Positions 13,373 to 23,231 of a stretch of DNA of 64,000 bases are shown piece by piece (position 1 is the first letter of the stretch; each line of letters begins with the position of its first letter). The notes beneath the pieces were generated by a model. It had not been told where the DNA came from and ran no database searches. It worked only from the letters and a program-made list of their open reading frames with translations. The position numbers and the translations under genes were made by a program. Origin of the DNA: Paragyromitra xinjiangensis (Eukaryota; Ascomycota; Pezizomycetes; Pezizales; Discinaceae); the NCBI GenBank assembly GCA_038503065.1, contig JBCAMK010000005.1, positions 1,612,001 through 1,676,000 of the forward strand, read 5' to 3'.

Positions 13373-14051
13373 CTACATCCCCTGTCGCAGTCTCTCAGCC
13401 AACTGCCGCTTTCCAAATTCCCATGCATTGAGGAGACCCTGCTCGGATAGGTCCAGGTTCTTCATGCCGACTACCTCGTTCTTGGGGGGACGGGACACGC
13501 GGGATGCGATGGTTGCTGGGTCTGTTTCAAGGATGATGCCGTCGTCAACGATTTCATCAACAGCGAGAGAGACGATGTCGTAGTTTTCGAGCATAGTGCG
13601 TTTGTCGGTTATGTTTCTGTGTGTTGTCAGCATCTAGCTTTTCCGAGGTACCCGTGTTCGAGGGGACCTTAGTAGTAGGTTTAAGCTATCTCTTAGTGCC
13701 AATAGTGTGTGCCATAGTAACATCTCGTTCTCTTCTGTCCCCCCAACTACGTATAGCATGACATCGCTTTCGGCCTTGAACACCACGATGCGGGAGTCGT
13801 AGAGGACGATGTCGTTGTTGGATTTCGCAGTCTTTTCGATCAGACCCTTCTCGAATGCTTTTTGCTCCTTTGCGGTCGGGTATGGGTTGAGGGTTGCGGC
13901 GGTGGCATGAGGGGGGTGGTAGTATTTGGCGAGGATACGGGTACCGTCAGCAGGGGAGAGGATGAGGATTGCGTTGACCTGAGGGATTAGTCTAGTGAGA
14001 TAAAGTAGGAAGGAGAGGTGATACCGAGATGAGAGAGAGATTGGGAGCCAT
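13373..14051 (-). CDS. ret3: Coatomer subunit zeta
   Basis: Zeta subunit of the COPI coat, which acts in retrograde Golgi-to-ER transport as partner of gamma-COP. Three exons: 14025-14051, 13668-13978 and 13373-13616, giving 193 residues, the usual size of the family. The longin-type N-terminus (NLSLISVNAILILSPADGTR), the middle segment with KSNNDIVLYDSRIVVFKAE, and the C-terminal LAVDEIVDDGIILETDP signature are all present. Intron 1 is 46 nt. Intron 2 is 51 nt and has the weak donor GTCCCC but a good GCTGAC branch site and CAG. Splicing there restores LLLRNITDKRTMLENYD, the expected family sequence, so the odd donor is preferred over any alternative. The start is 370 bp from the divergent PPR-like gene, so the two may share a promoter. 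Confidence 0.93.
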
Positions 14052-14421
14052 GATTGGTATTCTAGTGGTGGAGAGAGGAGAGCTTTGATGGTTGAGATGA
14101 GATGAGATTTGGTGGGGAATTGAAGCTAAAGCTGTCCTGACGCGGGAATATCGAGATTCTACTTCTCAGGCAGAACTTACTGAATGTTTTCGAACCCGAA
14201 TAATTGACTATCCATAAGACGATTTCAAACGATTCTGAAGAAATTACAGCGAGTTTATTGTATTCTTCGTTATCATTTGCAAAGGCTGAGGCTCTTTGCT
14301 GATCCACGCTAAGATAAAAGAAAATCCGTTTTTTATTTCCATAGCGACGAGACCTCCGAGAGAATCTTCAAACGACCCTTCCCTCCCTTCACCGCCACCC
14401 CCACGACGGAGTTCTGAATCA
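14052..14421. promoter_or_regulatory. Shared upstream region of the ret3 and PPR-like genes
   Basis: 370 bp between two divergent starts. Both core promoters must lie here or within the neighbouring gene. No clear TATA box or named factor site was picked out. A C-rich stretch lies near 14380-14405, upstream of the plus-strand gene. Confidence 0.5.
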
Positions 14422-16695
14422 ATGATGAATTCTATGGCTTCTTCAGTGTCTCGAGTAATTGCTCCTTCTAAAGCTCGTCTTAATCTCCGTCTAACCGCAC
14501 TCCGAATACCCACACCTTCAGCTTCACGATGCTACGCCAAGCCCTCGAATCCCACTATCACCTATGGCACCTATAAGTCACAGCGACCACGAAATAAATA
14601 TGAAGATTCCCCCTGGTCCGTATCGCGGAAACAGAAACCATCTACGCTTGGTGAATCAGCCGTCCCGCAATTATCTCGGCTGGAGCTGCGCTCGATCTAC
14701 TCGCAGGAGGTGTAGTCCAGCCCACTCCGAGTGATATCTCCTGCTGCACAGAATGCTAATACTTACCAGCTCTTTGTATTCCGCTGTGATCTCAATGCAA
14801 CTCAAGTCGCTGCAGCGATGACCTCTTACCCACAGCTACGGGATGTGGGGGTTCTTGATGCTAATGATATCTCGAATCTTGCTCGACAGCTTCACACTCG
14901 ACATCGTCTTGACCGTCTTAAGCCACAGATACTTCCACATATTAAAACTCTCATAAAAGATCTGAAGTCTGGTTCTATCTTAGGTCATCCTCTGGCCAGT
15001 GTGCATATTCTGTCATGCCTTAAGGAGATGGAGGAGTTTAAAATTGCGAACGAGTTCTGGGGCTGGCTGGTCACCCAGAATGAGGAACACACAGATGCAC
15101 GGGTGTACGGTGCAGCAATCGAGAACCTCGCCTATCAAGGCGAATTACTGGACGTCATGGAAGACATGTATACTGAAGCAATTGAACGTTACTCTGATAC
15201 TGTGATACCTAGTGTGGCCCGCGACACGGGTAAAGGAACGAAGCTCATGTTGTTCCAGGGGATTGTAACGGCGCGGCTGCTTCATGGGGACTGGCAGGCT
15301 GCTTATGAGGGGTTCGATACCTGTATTCGCCTTTACCCGACCCTTACACCCCCGCGGTTGTACGAACTTCTCATTTACGAGCGTCCTGTCAAGGAAGCAT
15401 ACATCGTCTTCCTGATGGCTTGTCGAGCCGGCTCCCCACCAAAGCCATTAGTATTAACCCCACTGCTAAAACAACTATGGTCAGAAACCGGCGACATCAA
15501 AGCCATGATCCGGGCAATCTATGCATTTGTTGGAGCCGGCGGCAAGCCCTCCTTCCAGCATCTTAATTCTCTCATCAGCGCCATCCTCTCCTCAATCAGC
15601 AACGTTCCCGGGTCCACCGGGTACGACCAAGTCTACACCTCAGCCATGGCCTTCATCCGGGACCTCGTCGCGGCGTTCGGCCGAGTCAACGTGCCCCCGA
15701 GTTTAAGCACCTTTAATACAATCATATCCCTTGGGGGGAAACTCGGTCGAATAGACCTAATCCACGGCGGTATGAAGGAAATGGCACGTGCAGAGCTGAT
15801 GCCTAATATAGTCACCTATCGCATCATCCTTAATGCCTTCGGCGAGCTAAACGACGTAGAAGCAGTCCGCACTTCATGGGGTGACCTATACGCCGCGAAA
15901 CAGGAAAGCAACGAGCCCTGGGACCTCCTACGAGACCTAGGTGCTCTCGTTCGTGCTTGTATCCGTACCGAGCAAGTCGACTACTGTCGTAAGGAGCTAG
16001 AGCGTATCCAGCCAATCATTGGTCCAAGGTTATACCGTTCTGCAGTTGACTCCATCCTTCGTGAAGAACGGAAAATCCAATTCGTTAAAAAAGCCTCCTC
16101 AACCTCCACCACTAATGCTAAAACTGCACTGTCGCCTGAGGTCGACGCTGAGATTAAGCATTTGACGCGGATATTCTCTTCCCACCAGATCCATAATTTC
16201 GCAACAGGGAGCGGCGAACGTATAGTTGATATTGACTCCACGACGCCAGTGCTACCACATACGGAACTGCAGCACTTTTATGAGGAGTTGACGCAGAGTG
16301 TTAGTAAGGTTGGGATTGGCGAGGATCCATTGCAGCGTACGAGTACGGGATATACGGTTGAGGAGCTGCGGTTCGAGAATTGGCGTAGTGTGAATAGGTT
16401 ATTATATGAGGCCGAGCTGCACGAGAAGGAGATGGAGGAGCGGGTGTTGGAGAAGGCGAGGAAGCGAGCAAGGGGGACGATTGTGGAGGAGGAGAAGGTA
16501 GTGGAAGGGAAAGAGGAGGTTAAGAAGCTGTTTGCAAGTGAGGAAAGGGCGAAGGCGCGAATCGAAGCGATTAAGAAGGGGGTGGAAAGAGTTACGAGTG
16601 GTAAGGAAGAGGGTAGGAAGGAAGAGTTGAGGATTAGAGGGCGGATGGGAGGAGAAGTTGGGGAGATAAAGGTGTCGGATCGGATCGTACCTTGA
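14422..16695 (+). CDS. Mitochondrial PPR-like repeat protein
   Basis: Predicted at 737 residues from two exons, 14422-14709 and 14770-16695. The 60-nt intron has donor GTGTAG, branch GCTAAT and acceptor CAG; if it is retained, a TAG stop follows at once. The start uses the first of two tandem ATGs. The first 40 residues are rich in Ser, Arg, Leu and Ala with no acidic residues until later, which fits a mitochondrial presequence. The body is a chain of helical pairs; the segment around PSLSTFNTIISLGGKLGRID and NIVTYRIILNAFGELNDVEA is a clear pentatricopeptide-like pair. The last 120 residues are Lys/Glu-rich and probably coiled. Fungal PPR proteins of this size act on mitochondrial mRNA or in organelle translation, but I cannot assign an individual orthologue. 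Confidence 0.8.
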
Positions 16696-17612
16696 GGGAT
16701 GTGAGATATTGTATTATAGCCGGGGAGCGAATCTCAATGACAATATGGTTACGAAGTACAAATGGGGCACCGTGATACTCAAGGGATGACAATCTCCAAC
16801 ATGGGCCATCACTCGGCACGTTTCGCCCCCACGTTCGCCCCCATAGAATGGTATAAAATGGATTTCAGAGCCCCCCTCCACCACCACACTATGCCCTAAA
16901 CCTATCTCCCGCGGGCTCACACAAACAGTCCCCATTTCTCTACCACCTTTTATACTGCTCCCACCGTCCGTCCTTCCCATCATCCATCCATCCTGCCCCA
17001 CCATCCGTCCTTCCTGCGCAATAAATTGTTCCTCAAATTTATTCAGAACTTCAAGCTACCACAATATTCACTGTAATCTCCAAACATTCGCCACAATAAA
17101 GACATTTAACAGCCGCATTTGCGGACAATCCAGGAGAATAAGATGTGTTATTCTATAAGAGTTGCTACAAGACTCTAGAAACTCAAATTTTACTCTACTC
17201 TACAAAACCGATTCATAATTCGATTCAAAATTCCGATGACTATCTAGCGAATCCGAATCTACACTCACAGCTTATTTACCGGGGATGCACGTTCTGGTTG
17301 TTTCCCTCCTATCGATTTAAATTCAGAAAAAACATTCAAAACATTCAGCGAGGCAGCATTAAAGGGGTGAGGCATGAATGTGCCTGATGTCCCAAAAGCT
17401 CGAAACGAAAAGAGTAATGGATAGGGTGATAGGTTGTTGCTATTACCTGTAGCAGTAAGTTTTTCTTGCCACAATGCCGGTTAATTGATGATGGTTTGCT
17501 AACGGGGGTGGTGGAAGATGATGAATCTTATATGCATCTCATTGATTGTCAATGAAATGTATTCATTAGCTAAGGTTCTAGTACCGAGCTCGCTCAGAAG
17601 ATTCTCTGGCCA

Positions 17613-17790
17613 GAATGTCTACCGGAGGTTATTGATAACCAGATTTTACAATAGGCTGGAGAATCTTATACATTCTCTAACAATGTTGTCTGTGAAGAGT
17701 TATTGATGACCAGATCTTATAATAGGCAGGGCAACCTCATGCATTCTCTAACAAGTTGCCCACCGGAAGGTTATTAGTTATTTGATTAAT
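17613..17790. repeat. Degenerate tandem repeat, period about 78 bp
   Basis: Two full units and part of a third. The shared blocks are GGTTATTGATAACCAGATTT / GAGTTATTGATGACCAGATC, then ACAATAGGC / ATAATAGGC, then ACATTCTCTAACAA / GCATTCTCTAACAA. The third, partial unit starts at the second ACCGGAAGGTTATT near 17762. Confidence 0.7.
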
Positions 17791-18049
17791 GAAGATACAA
17801 TTTCGCTACGAGAGTTCATTCCCAGCGAGTATATATACAGTTGAAACAATAAATAGAAACGTTATAGTCGGAACAGCAAGAAGTGGGTCTTCGCATGACT
17901 CCTCTCCGGTTAGTGGATTCGCTGACTTCCAGGCTTCTCCTTCCTTTCTTTAACTTATGCTGACTTTGGTGTATTGATTTAGGATTTTCTGTCATATCCA
18001 TTGCTTCTTGATGAGTTCCGTTCGTGTCTCAGAGAATCAGGAGTATTGG

Positions 18050-18932
18050 ATATGGCATGGAACCGTCGATGGGCGATTTTTCCATTCGTCTTTCAACAAA
18101 ATATAACAACATATATCGTTCAATGAGAGGTTTCGCCGGGGTATTCTCTGATCGGTCTATAGGGTTAGATGCTCTCATTCCTCATGGATGCTGCTATCAC
18201 GTCCGGAGATTTAATTAAACATATCGATTCAACGAAATTCACGTCGCCATATCTACGGAACGGAGCTAGACATGAATGTTCACGACCGATAGAATGTTCG
18301 AGCGTATCTATAGAACGGAGCTAGACATGAGTGTTCACGACCGAGATATAATGTTCGGGCATTCTCCTGGCTACAAATTCGAGTTTTGTAACACCTCCGG
18401 TCGCTCCCGATCACTTCCGGTGATTTCATTTCAAAGAACCGCGAATGACAATTGGACGTCACGACCATTCATTTACGATCACATATACAAGAAACGAATG
18501 TCCGTAGTTGGGAAAGATTTCAAAGCATTCCTCTTGCTGCCAAATACAAAATTAGTCCATCCACCACCGGTCATTTCGTTCCGGGAAACTGATATTGTCA
18601 ATCGGACAGAATTCATTCACAATTATATATACGAGAAAAAATACCCAAGGCTCTCAGACTTAGTTATTCTTACATATCTCGTACCGTCCTCTCCGAATAC
18701 ATTGGGGTTGCTGATTGGCAAAGGTAAAGTTCCTCCTTCGCTCTTGAACCCAACTGTGCTAACATTTGAGTTTACACTCAGAAAACATCTAAGAGCTCGA
18801 AGACTAATAATACGACACCGGGGTCCATTCGTTCGAACGACGAAGGTGATTTTACATTCAAGTACCGCAACTTCCCGATACGTCTTGCGTCACGATATCC
18901 ACCACCATAATAAGGTTGTCTCGAAGTATTAG
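18050..18932 (+). repeat. Degenerate repeat region, units of about 50 and about 150 bp
   Basis: A direct duplication of roughly 50 bp, sharing GAACGGAGCTAGACATGA and GTTCACGACCGA, occurs at about 18250-18300 and 18301-18355. Two longer units follow about 150 bp apart and share CCGGTxATTTCxTT, a TGxCAATxGGAC block and TTCATTxACxAT. A third, weaker unit may lie near 18690-18780. Confidence 0.6.
18276..18932 (+). CDS. Hypothetical ORF with an internal 50-residue repeat
   Basis: An uninterrupted 218-codon ORF starting with ATG. I do not recognise the protein and am not sure it is expressed. It contains two related segments about 50 residues apart: LPVISFQRTANDNWT followed by FIYDHIYKKRM (residues 48-75), and PPVISFRETDIVNRT followed by FIHNYIYEKKY (98-123). 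The pattern shared by both is VISFxxTxxxNxT...FIxxxIYxKK. The similarity is better at protein than at DNA level in places, which hints at past selection, but the ORF sits in a region of degenerate repeats, so it could equally be a chance reading through an array. There is no signal peptide, and no intron is needed to keep the frame. Confidence 0.3.
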   Translation: MFTTDRMFERIYRTELDMSVHDRDIMFGHSPGYKFEFCNTSGRSRSLPVISFQRTANDNWTSRPFIYDHIYKKRMSVVGKDFKAFLLLPNTKLVHPPPVISFRETDIVNRTEFIHNYIYEKKYPRLSDLVILTYLVPSSPNTLGLLIGKGKVPPSLLNPTVLTFEFTLRKHLRARRLIIRHRGPFVRTTKVILHSSTATSRYVLRHDIHHHNKVVSKY

Positions 18933-19557
18933 CAGTCCTTCATTATGTTGTTGCCCATGGAAAAAGTTATTGAAAAAGCGAACACTTGGGATTTAAAAAA
19001 TAGTTATTAGGGCTGAATATTCACAACACATCACTCGGAATTGACAGGAGTATTCACCTTTGGTTTTCTTAGTTTGTTGATGTTATATTACGGAACGGTA
19101 AGTGCGATACCTTCCAATTATCTGAGTTTCTAGCTGACATTTTCCGGGTTAGATAGCCCTGCTGATCGAGACCTAACCGCAAAACATGCAGAGCCAGGCA
19201 TGGTTCTCCAATTCGATTCGACCAAGAGATCATTACCAACATAATTAATTCAAAGATCGTGCAGTCTTCTCCGCCCATTCAAATAAGATAGAGCGAATTC
19301 CCGCACTTCTTTGGTAGATCACCTGCATGATAGATGGATACGCACCAAACTCGACACCGCCGGAATACAATATTTTCATTCACGAGCCTTCCGTTGACAT
19401 TAGTGCAGTTCTGGGACGAACGCATTCATTACGCTGCTAGTTTCTATCAGCAATGGTAGATATTAGCTACACTTTCTTTGACACTTTCTATTGTTTGAAT
19501 GTTCTGTCATAAGTTTCATGTTCGTCATCGGGTTCAAACCTATCTAGATATTAATCA

Positions 19558-19733
19558 TCTTGTCGTTTCTTTGCAATCTATGATTAAAAGTCTTGTACCT
19601 ATTGACCCTCTACGATTTATAACAACAGTCTTGTATCCATTGTTCCTATGACCTGTAATTAAATTTCTTGTACCATTGTTTCTTTGCGACTTTTTTTTAA
19701 CAACTTGTATCATTGCTTGTCGCTGGTTCTTGA
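19558..19733. repeat. Degenerate minisatellite, period about 38 bp
   Basis: Five imperfect units built around TCTTGTAxCATTGTTxCTxTGAC followed by an A/T-rich spacer begin near 19558, 19591, 19629, 19666 and 19704. The array ends directly before the TACATGTA site at 19737. Confidence 0.6.
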
Positions 19734-21829
19734 AAATACATGTAACTCAACACCTGCATATAGTTTCTAGTATTCTCTCATGACATTTTCTAAAATCTAA
19801 TAGAAAGCCCACCCAACCCCCGAACACCCAACCGCAACCCCACTCACTCTGCCCCTAAAGCTGGCTGAAGCGAGCTTGGTAGTCTTTATATGCGCTGATA
19901 ACTTGCGATTAATCTTATACCCGTATATCTTCCCGGTTTTATGCTTACCCGAGAAAGGAATATAGAGGCAGGCGGCTTCCCGTGACAGAAATTCTATTAT
20001 ACGTGTAACGAAATCAACCAATAGAAAAGATATCGCGACAAAACACCTAGATAGGCTAGCAAATATTTCCACATCCATTTCATCCTTCGCTGGTAAAAAA
20101 AATAGAATTCCGCTCCCTAGACAATCGGGAGAAAAAGGTTGCATGTACCTTATCAATATTCCATTAGGTTCGTATTACAAGGCATCATAACCACAAACAT
20201 GACAACTTACGCGTATCATAGTTTCGCTAGAAAAGAGAAAAAAGGAACTAGCTAGAACCTTATCTAGCATCACACAAAACAAATCCGAAGTGAAAGTAAA
20301 AGCAAGATATTCCATAACCCCTGAAACCCCGACTACTAGTTCTACTAGAACACGGTACGGGAAGGGAACGAGAAAGTACCATATACCACCAGCGCTTAGT
20401 AACCAACCAAGACCAGTAAGCCAGTGATGGCACGAAAGAATCCCTCGATACCCTTTATCAGGTGATATTTTGCACCCTCTAGAACGCTAGACGCCACCAC
20501 CCCTGCTTCCCGCCTAGTGAGGATGAACCCCGCCGCCGAGTGATTTTCCATGATCACACTCAACACTATGTGCAGATCCCTAGAGGAGCTTCATGTACCC
20601 AAGACCAGCAGCGAATATTCAGGTGACCCCTCGCTTTCGCACAAATACCCAAAAGTAGAATAGTCCTTGACCGAATAGGAACAATAATCTCGGGGAGCCA
20701 GTGAATGCGAATAGATGCGAAGAAGCAGGATATTACGAGGGAAGGGGGGAAATTAAACGTTACATCAAATAAGACATCCCGAATCCCCATCAAATACGCG
20801 AGTCTATGGAGGAGATAAAAGATCAACTGCTAGCGGGGTGGACGTATTAGATGGGTTGACGAGATATCAAAAGCCACCGAGAGTTGAAGAGACACCAAAG
20901 TCCAGAGTCAAGCACGGCCGAAAAAGCCGAGGACATTATCTCCCGGAAGATCTGATCTGGTGTTTAAGATGTGCAACGGGCTGCAGGTCTTATCGATAAA
21001 GCTGAGGCATCTGCGTCAAGTGTCACTCCTTGCTGCAGCTCATCATCCCTCAGCCACGCCTCCCCCTGATGTTCAGCTGCGCTTCTGGAATCTGCAAGGG
21101 ACATTGCGTCAGAATCAATCGGTCCCGTCAGTGTGCATATTCACAAGCGAAAATATACTTCCGAGGTTTGAGACGCGTTGAAGTTAATTTCCACGGCTAG
21201 CCTCCGAGTCGTTGTGATCCAGAGTGCGTAGCCATTGGCCCCATGCCCAGCAAAACAAAATAATGCTCTCTCAGATGAAAATAGGGATGAGACTAATACG
21301 TGGGGTGAAATTGATTTTATTATCTCCAAACTACCTAACTAGATCGACTACATACATACAATACACGCTCTCCTTTCCCGCAAAAAAATCCCAAGAATGC
21401 CTCCACAAAGAAAAAGCCAAAAGGAAACCAGAAGATGAATATAAAAAATGCGAAAACGTGATATGTACTTTTCAGCAGGTATCAGAAATGACAAACAATC
21501 AGGAAAACCCGCAGCCGGATGTCCTTCATACAATCGTTTGCTCATCTGCCATAAAATAAATCACAAACGTAAAAAGAAAGAACCATTCCTATCCGACTCC
21601 AATAGAATAGAATCGAACACCGCCCCAGGACCAAGAAAGAAAGAAAAATCCAACGCTATTGTGACTTCCCAAAAGAAAGACCCAGACAAAGAAGACCGAA
21701 AACCGCAATGGATGAGAGGTTAGAAGAAAAATAGAAAGTTATGGGGAGAACATAGCAAAGCGCGTTTGATAAAACAAAATTCCATCCGCCTACCCACGAA
21801 GCTGAAAATATAATTGAACAAAAGTTATA

Positions 21830-23231
21830 TTAAATCTCCGACAGCGCTCTCTTCTTCGCTCCATCACTAAGTTTCCTTCTCAGCCCGCTTGCCTTGCCTG
21901 TCCTGACCCCAAAGCCCCTGGGCTCAGCACGGCCGACAGGTGGTAGTGTCGGCAGCTCGTTTTCGCCCTCGGTTTTCGCGTCGCTATCACTCCACACTGT
22001 CCATCCCAATGCTCCCTTTCCCTTTGGCGGGGCAGGTGTCTTCTTCTTCTCTGGTGTGGTGACAGTCATAAACCCTTCCTTCTCCAGCGTTGGTACCTTT
22101 ACCTCTTCCTTTGGCTCTTCATTCACCAACTCGGTAGCCTCCATTTCCCTCAACGGCGTCCTTTCCCCATCAAGTACCCTGTCTGATACCTTTCGCTGCG
22201 GAATACTTTTCTCGGCCATATCAACACGCATCTGATTCCCCCGTTCTTCAGGCAAAGTAGCCATAAGTTCTGCAAGACGTGACGGTGGGATATTTTCCTT
22301 CCCACGCTCCGAAAGCTCCGATCTAGAGGACTCGTCATCGGAAAGGTCAAGCGTGTGGGTACTATGCTCCATCATATTCTGCATTGTCTCCTCGGGGGTG
22401 TCCTCATAGATGGTAAAGACCCATGAGTCGGGAATACCTGACGAAATAGACGAATCGAGACTGAGCGATAGAGCTACATCATTGCTAGGCGTAAGCAGAG
22501 AGTTTGAGCGTGATCTGGGAACCGCATCGCTGAGGGCAGAGTCGATTGAGCCCGAAGGTGCAGAATCGGAAACAGGCGGGTCAATACGGACAGCGAAGGG
22601 TATACGCTGAGCACGCCTCGCCTCGCGTCCAGTTCTTGGGGGAGTGGTGGGGCGGTTGCGACGCGGCGGCGACGCGTTGGAGACGACGTTCTTAAGCGAG
22701 CTTCCAATTCGAGGCTTGGAAGAAGACTTCTCGACGCGATGGTGGGTGTTTGTGATATTACCCAGAGCGCTACGTTTCTGCTGTGGTGAGGGTTGTTTGT
22801 CTGTCAAGATAAAACGACTTGGTTGCTTGCCTGAAGAGGCAGTGGATTGTTTTGGATGTTCATTAGTGGGCTTAGAGGTGAGTACTGATGGTTGGATGGT
22901 AGATTTGACGCGCTTGGAGTTCGAAAGACCAGTGGGATCTGCATTTTCATCATTGAAGAGGGGGCGCTTGGTGGGGGTGGAACCAGACGTGGCTGTGGTT
23001 GGTCACGTTAGCGCGGTTCAGAGAAGTAACAAGGATGGATGAGTCGCGCGCCTGCCTAGTACAGGAATATTTCGGGTGGCGGGAAATGAATCACGAGATA
23101 ACGAAGGGAACAGTAAACTTACAACGACGATGGGAATTAGATGGCAGAGAATTGCCAAAGATTGTTGATTTCATAGAGGAGAGATGATGGGAGCGACGGG
23201 GAGCGGAGACGAGAGTTGATGAGGGAGCCAT
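21830..23231 (-). CDS. Conserved-looking protein with D-box and KEN box
   Basis: Predicted at 423 residues from exons 23123-23231 and 21830-22992, with a 130-nt intron (donor GTAAGT, branch GCTAAC, acceptor CAG). I do not know its function. It is almost entirely low-complexity and rich in Ser, Pro, Glu and Arg. RSALGNITN at residues 110-118 fits the cyclin-type destruction box RxxLxxxxN, and a KEN box followed by IPPS lies at 268-270. A short hydrophobic/acidic block, SWVFTIYEDTPEET (226-239), and a C-terminal ALGWTVWSD block look like the constrained parts. Basic stretches near the N-terminus and at the C-terminus could act as nuclear signals. Taken together this suggests a nuclear, cell-cycle-regulated APC/C substrate; that is inference. 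The ATG at 23231 is the only start that joins exon 2 in frame through a good donor. Confidence 0.8.

Larger units (their letters stand above)
16696..21829. other. Gene-poor region of about 5 kb
   Basis: It lies between the PPR-like gene and the D-box/KEN-box gene. It holds three degenerate tandem arrays (17613-17790, 18050-18932 and 19558-19733). One of them carries a 218-codon ORF (18276-18932), listed separately. A 119-codon ORF on the minus strand at 19797-20156 has no recognisable motif and is not called as a gene. Confidence 0.55.

Noticed and set aside
19797..20156. A 119-codon ORF with a hydrophobic stretch
   Set aside because: It has no recognisable motif, no conserved neighbours and no splice partners; too little to call a gene.
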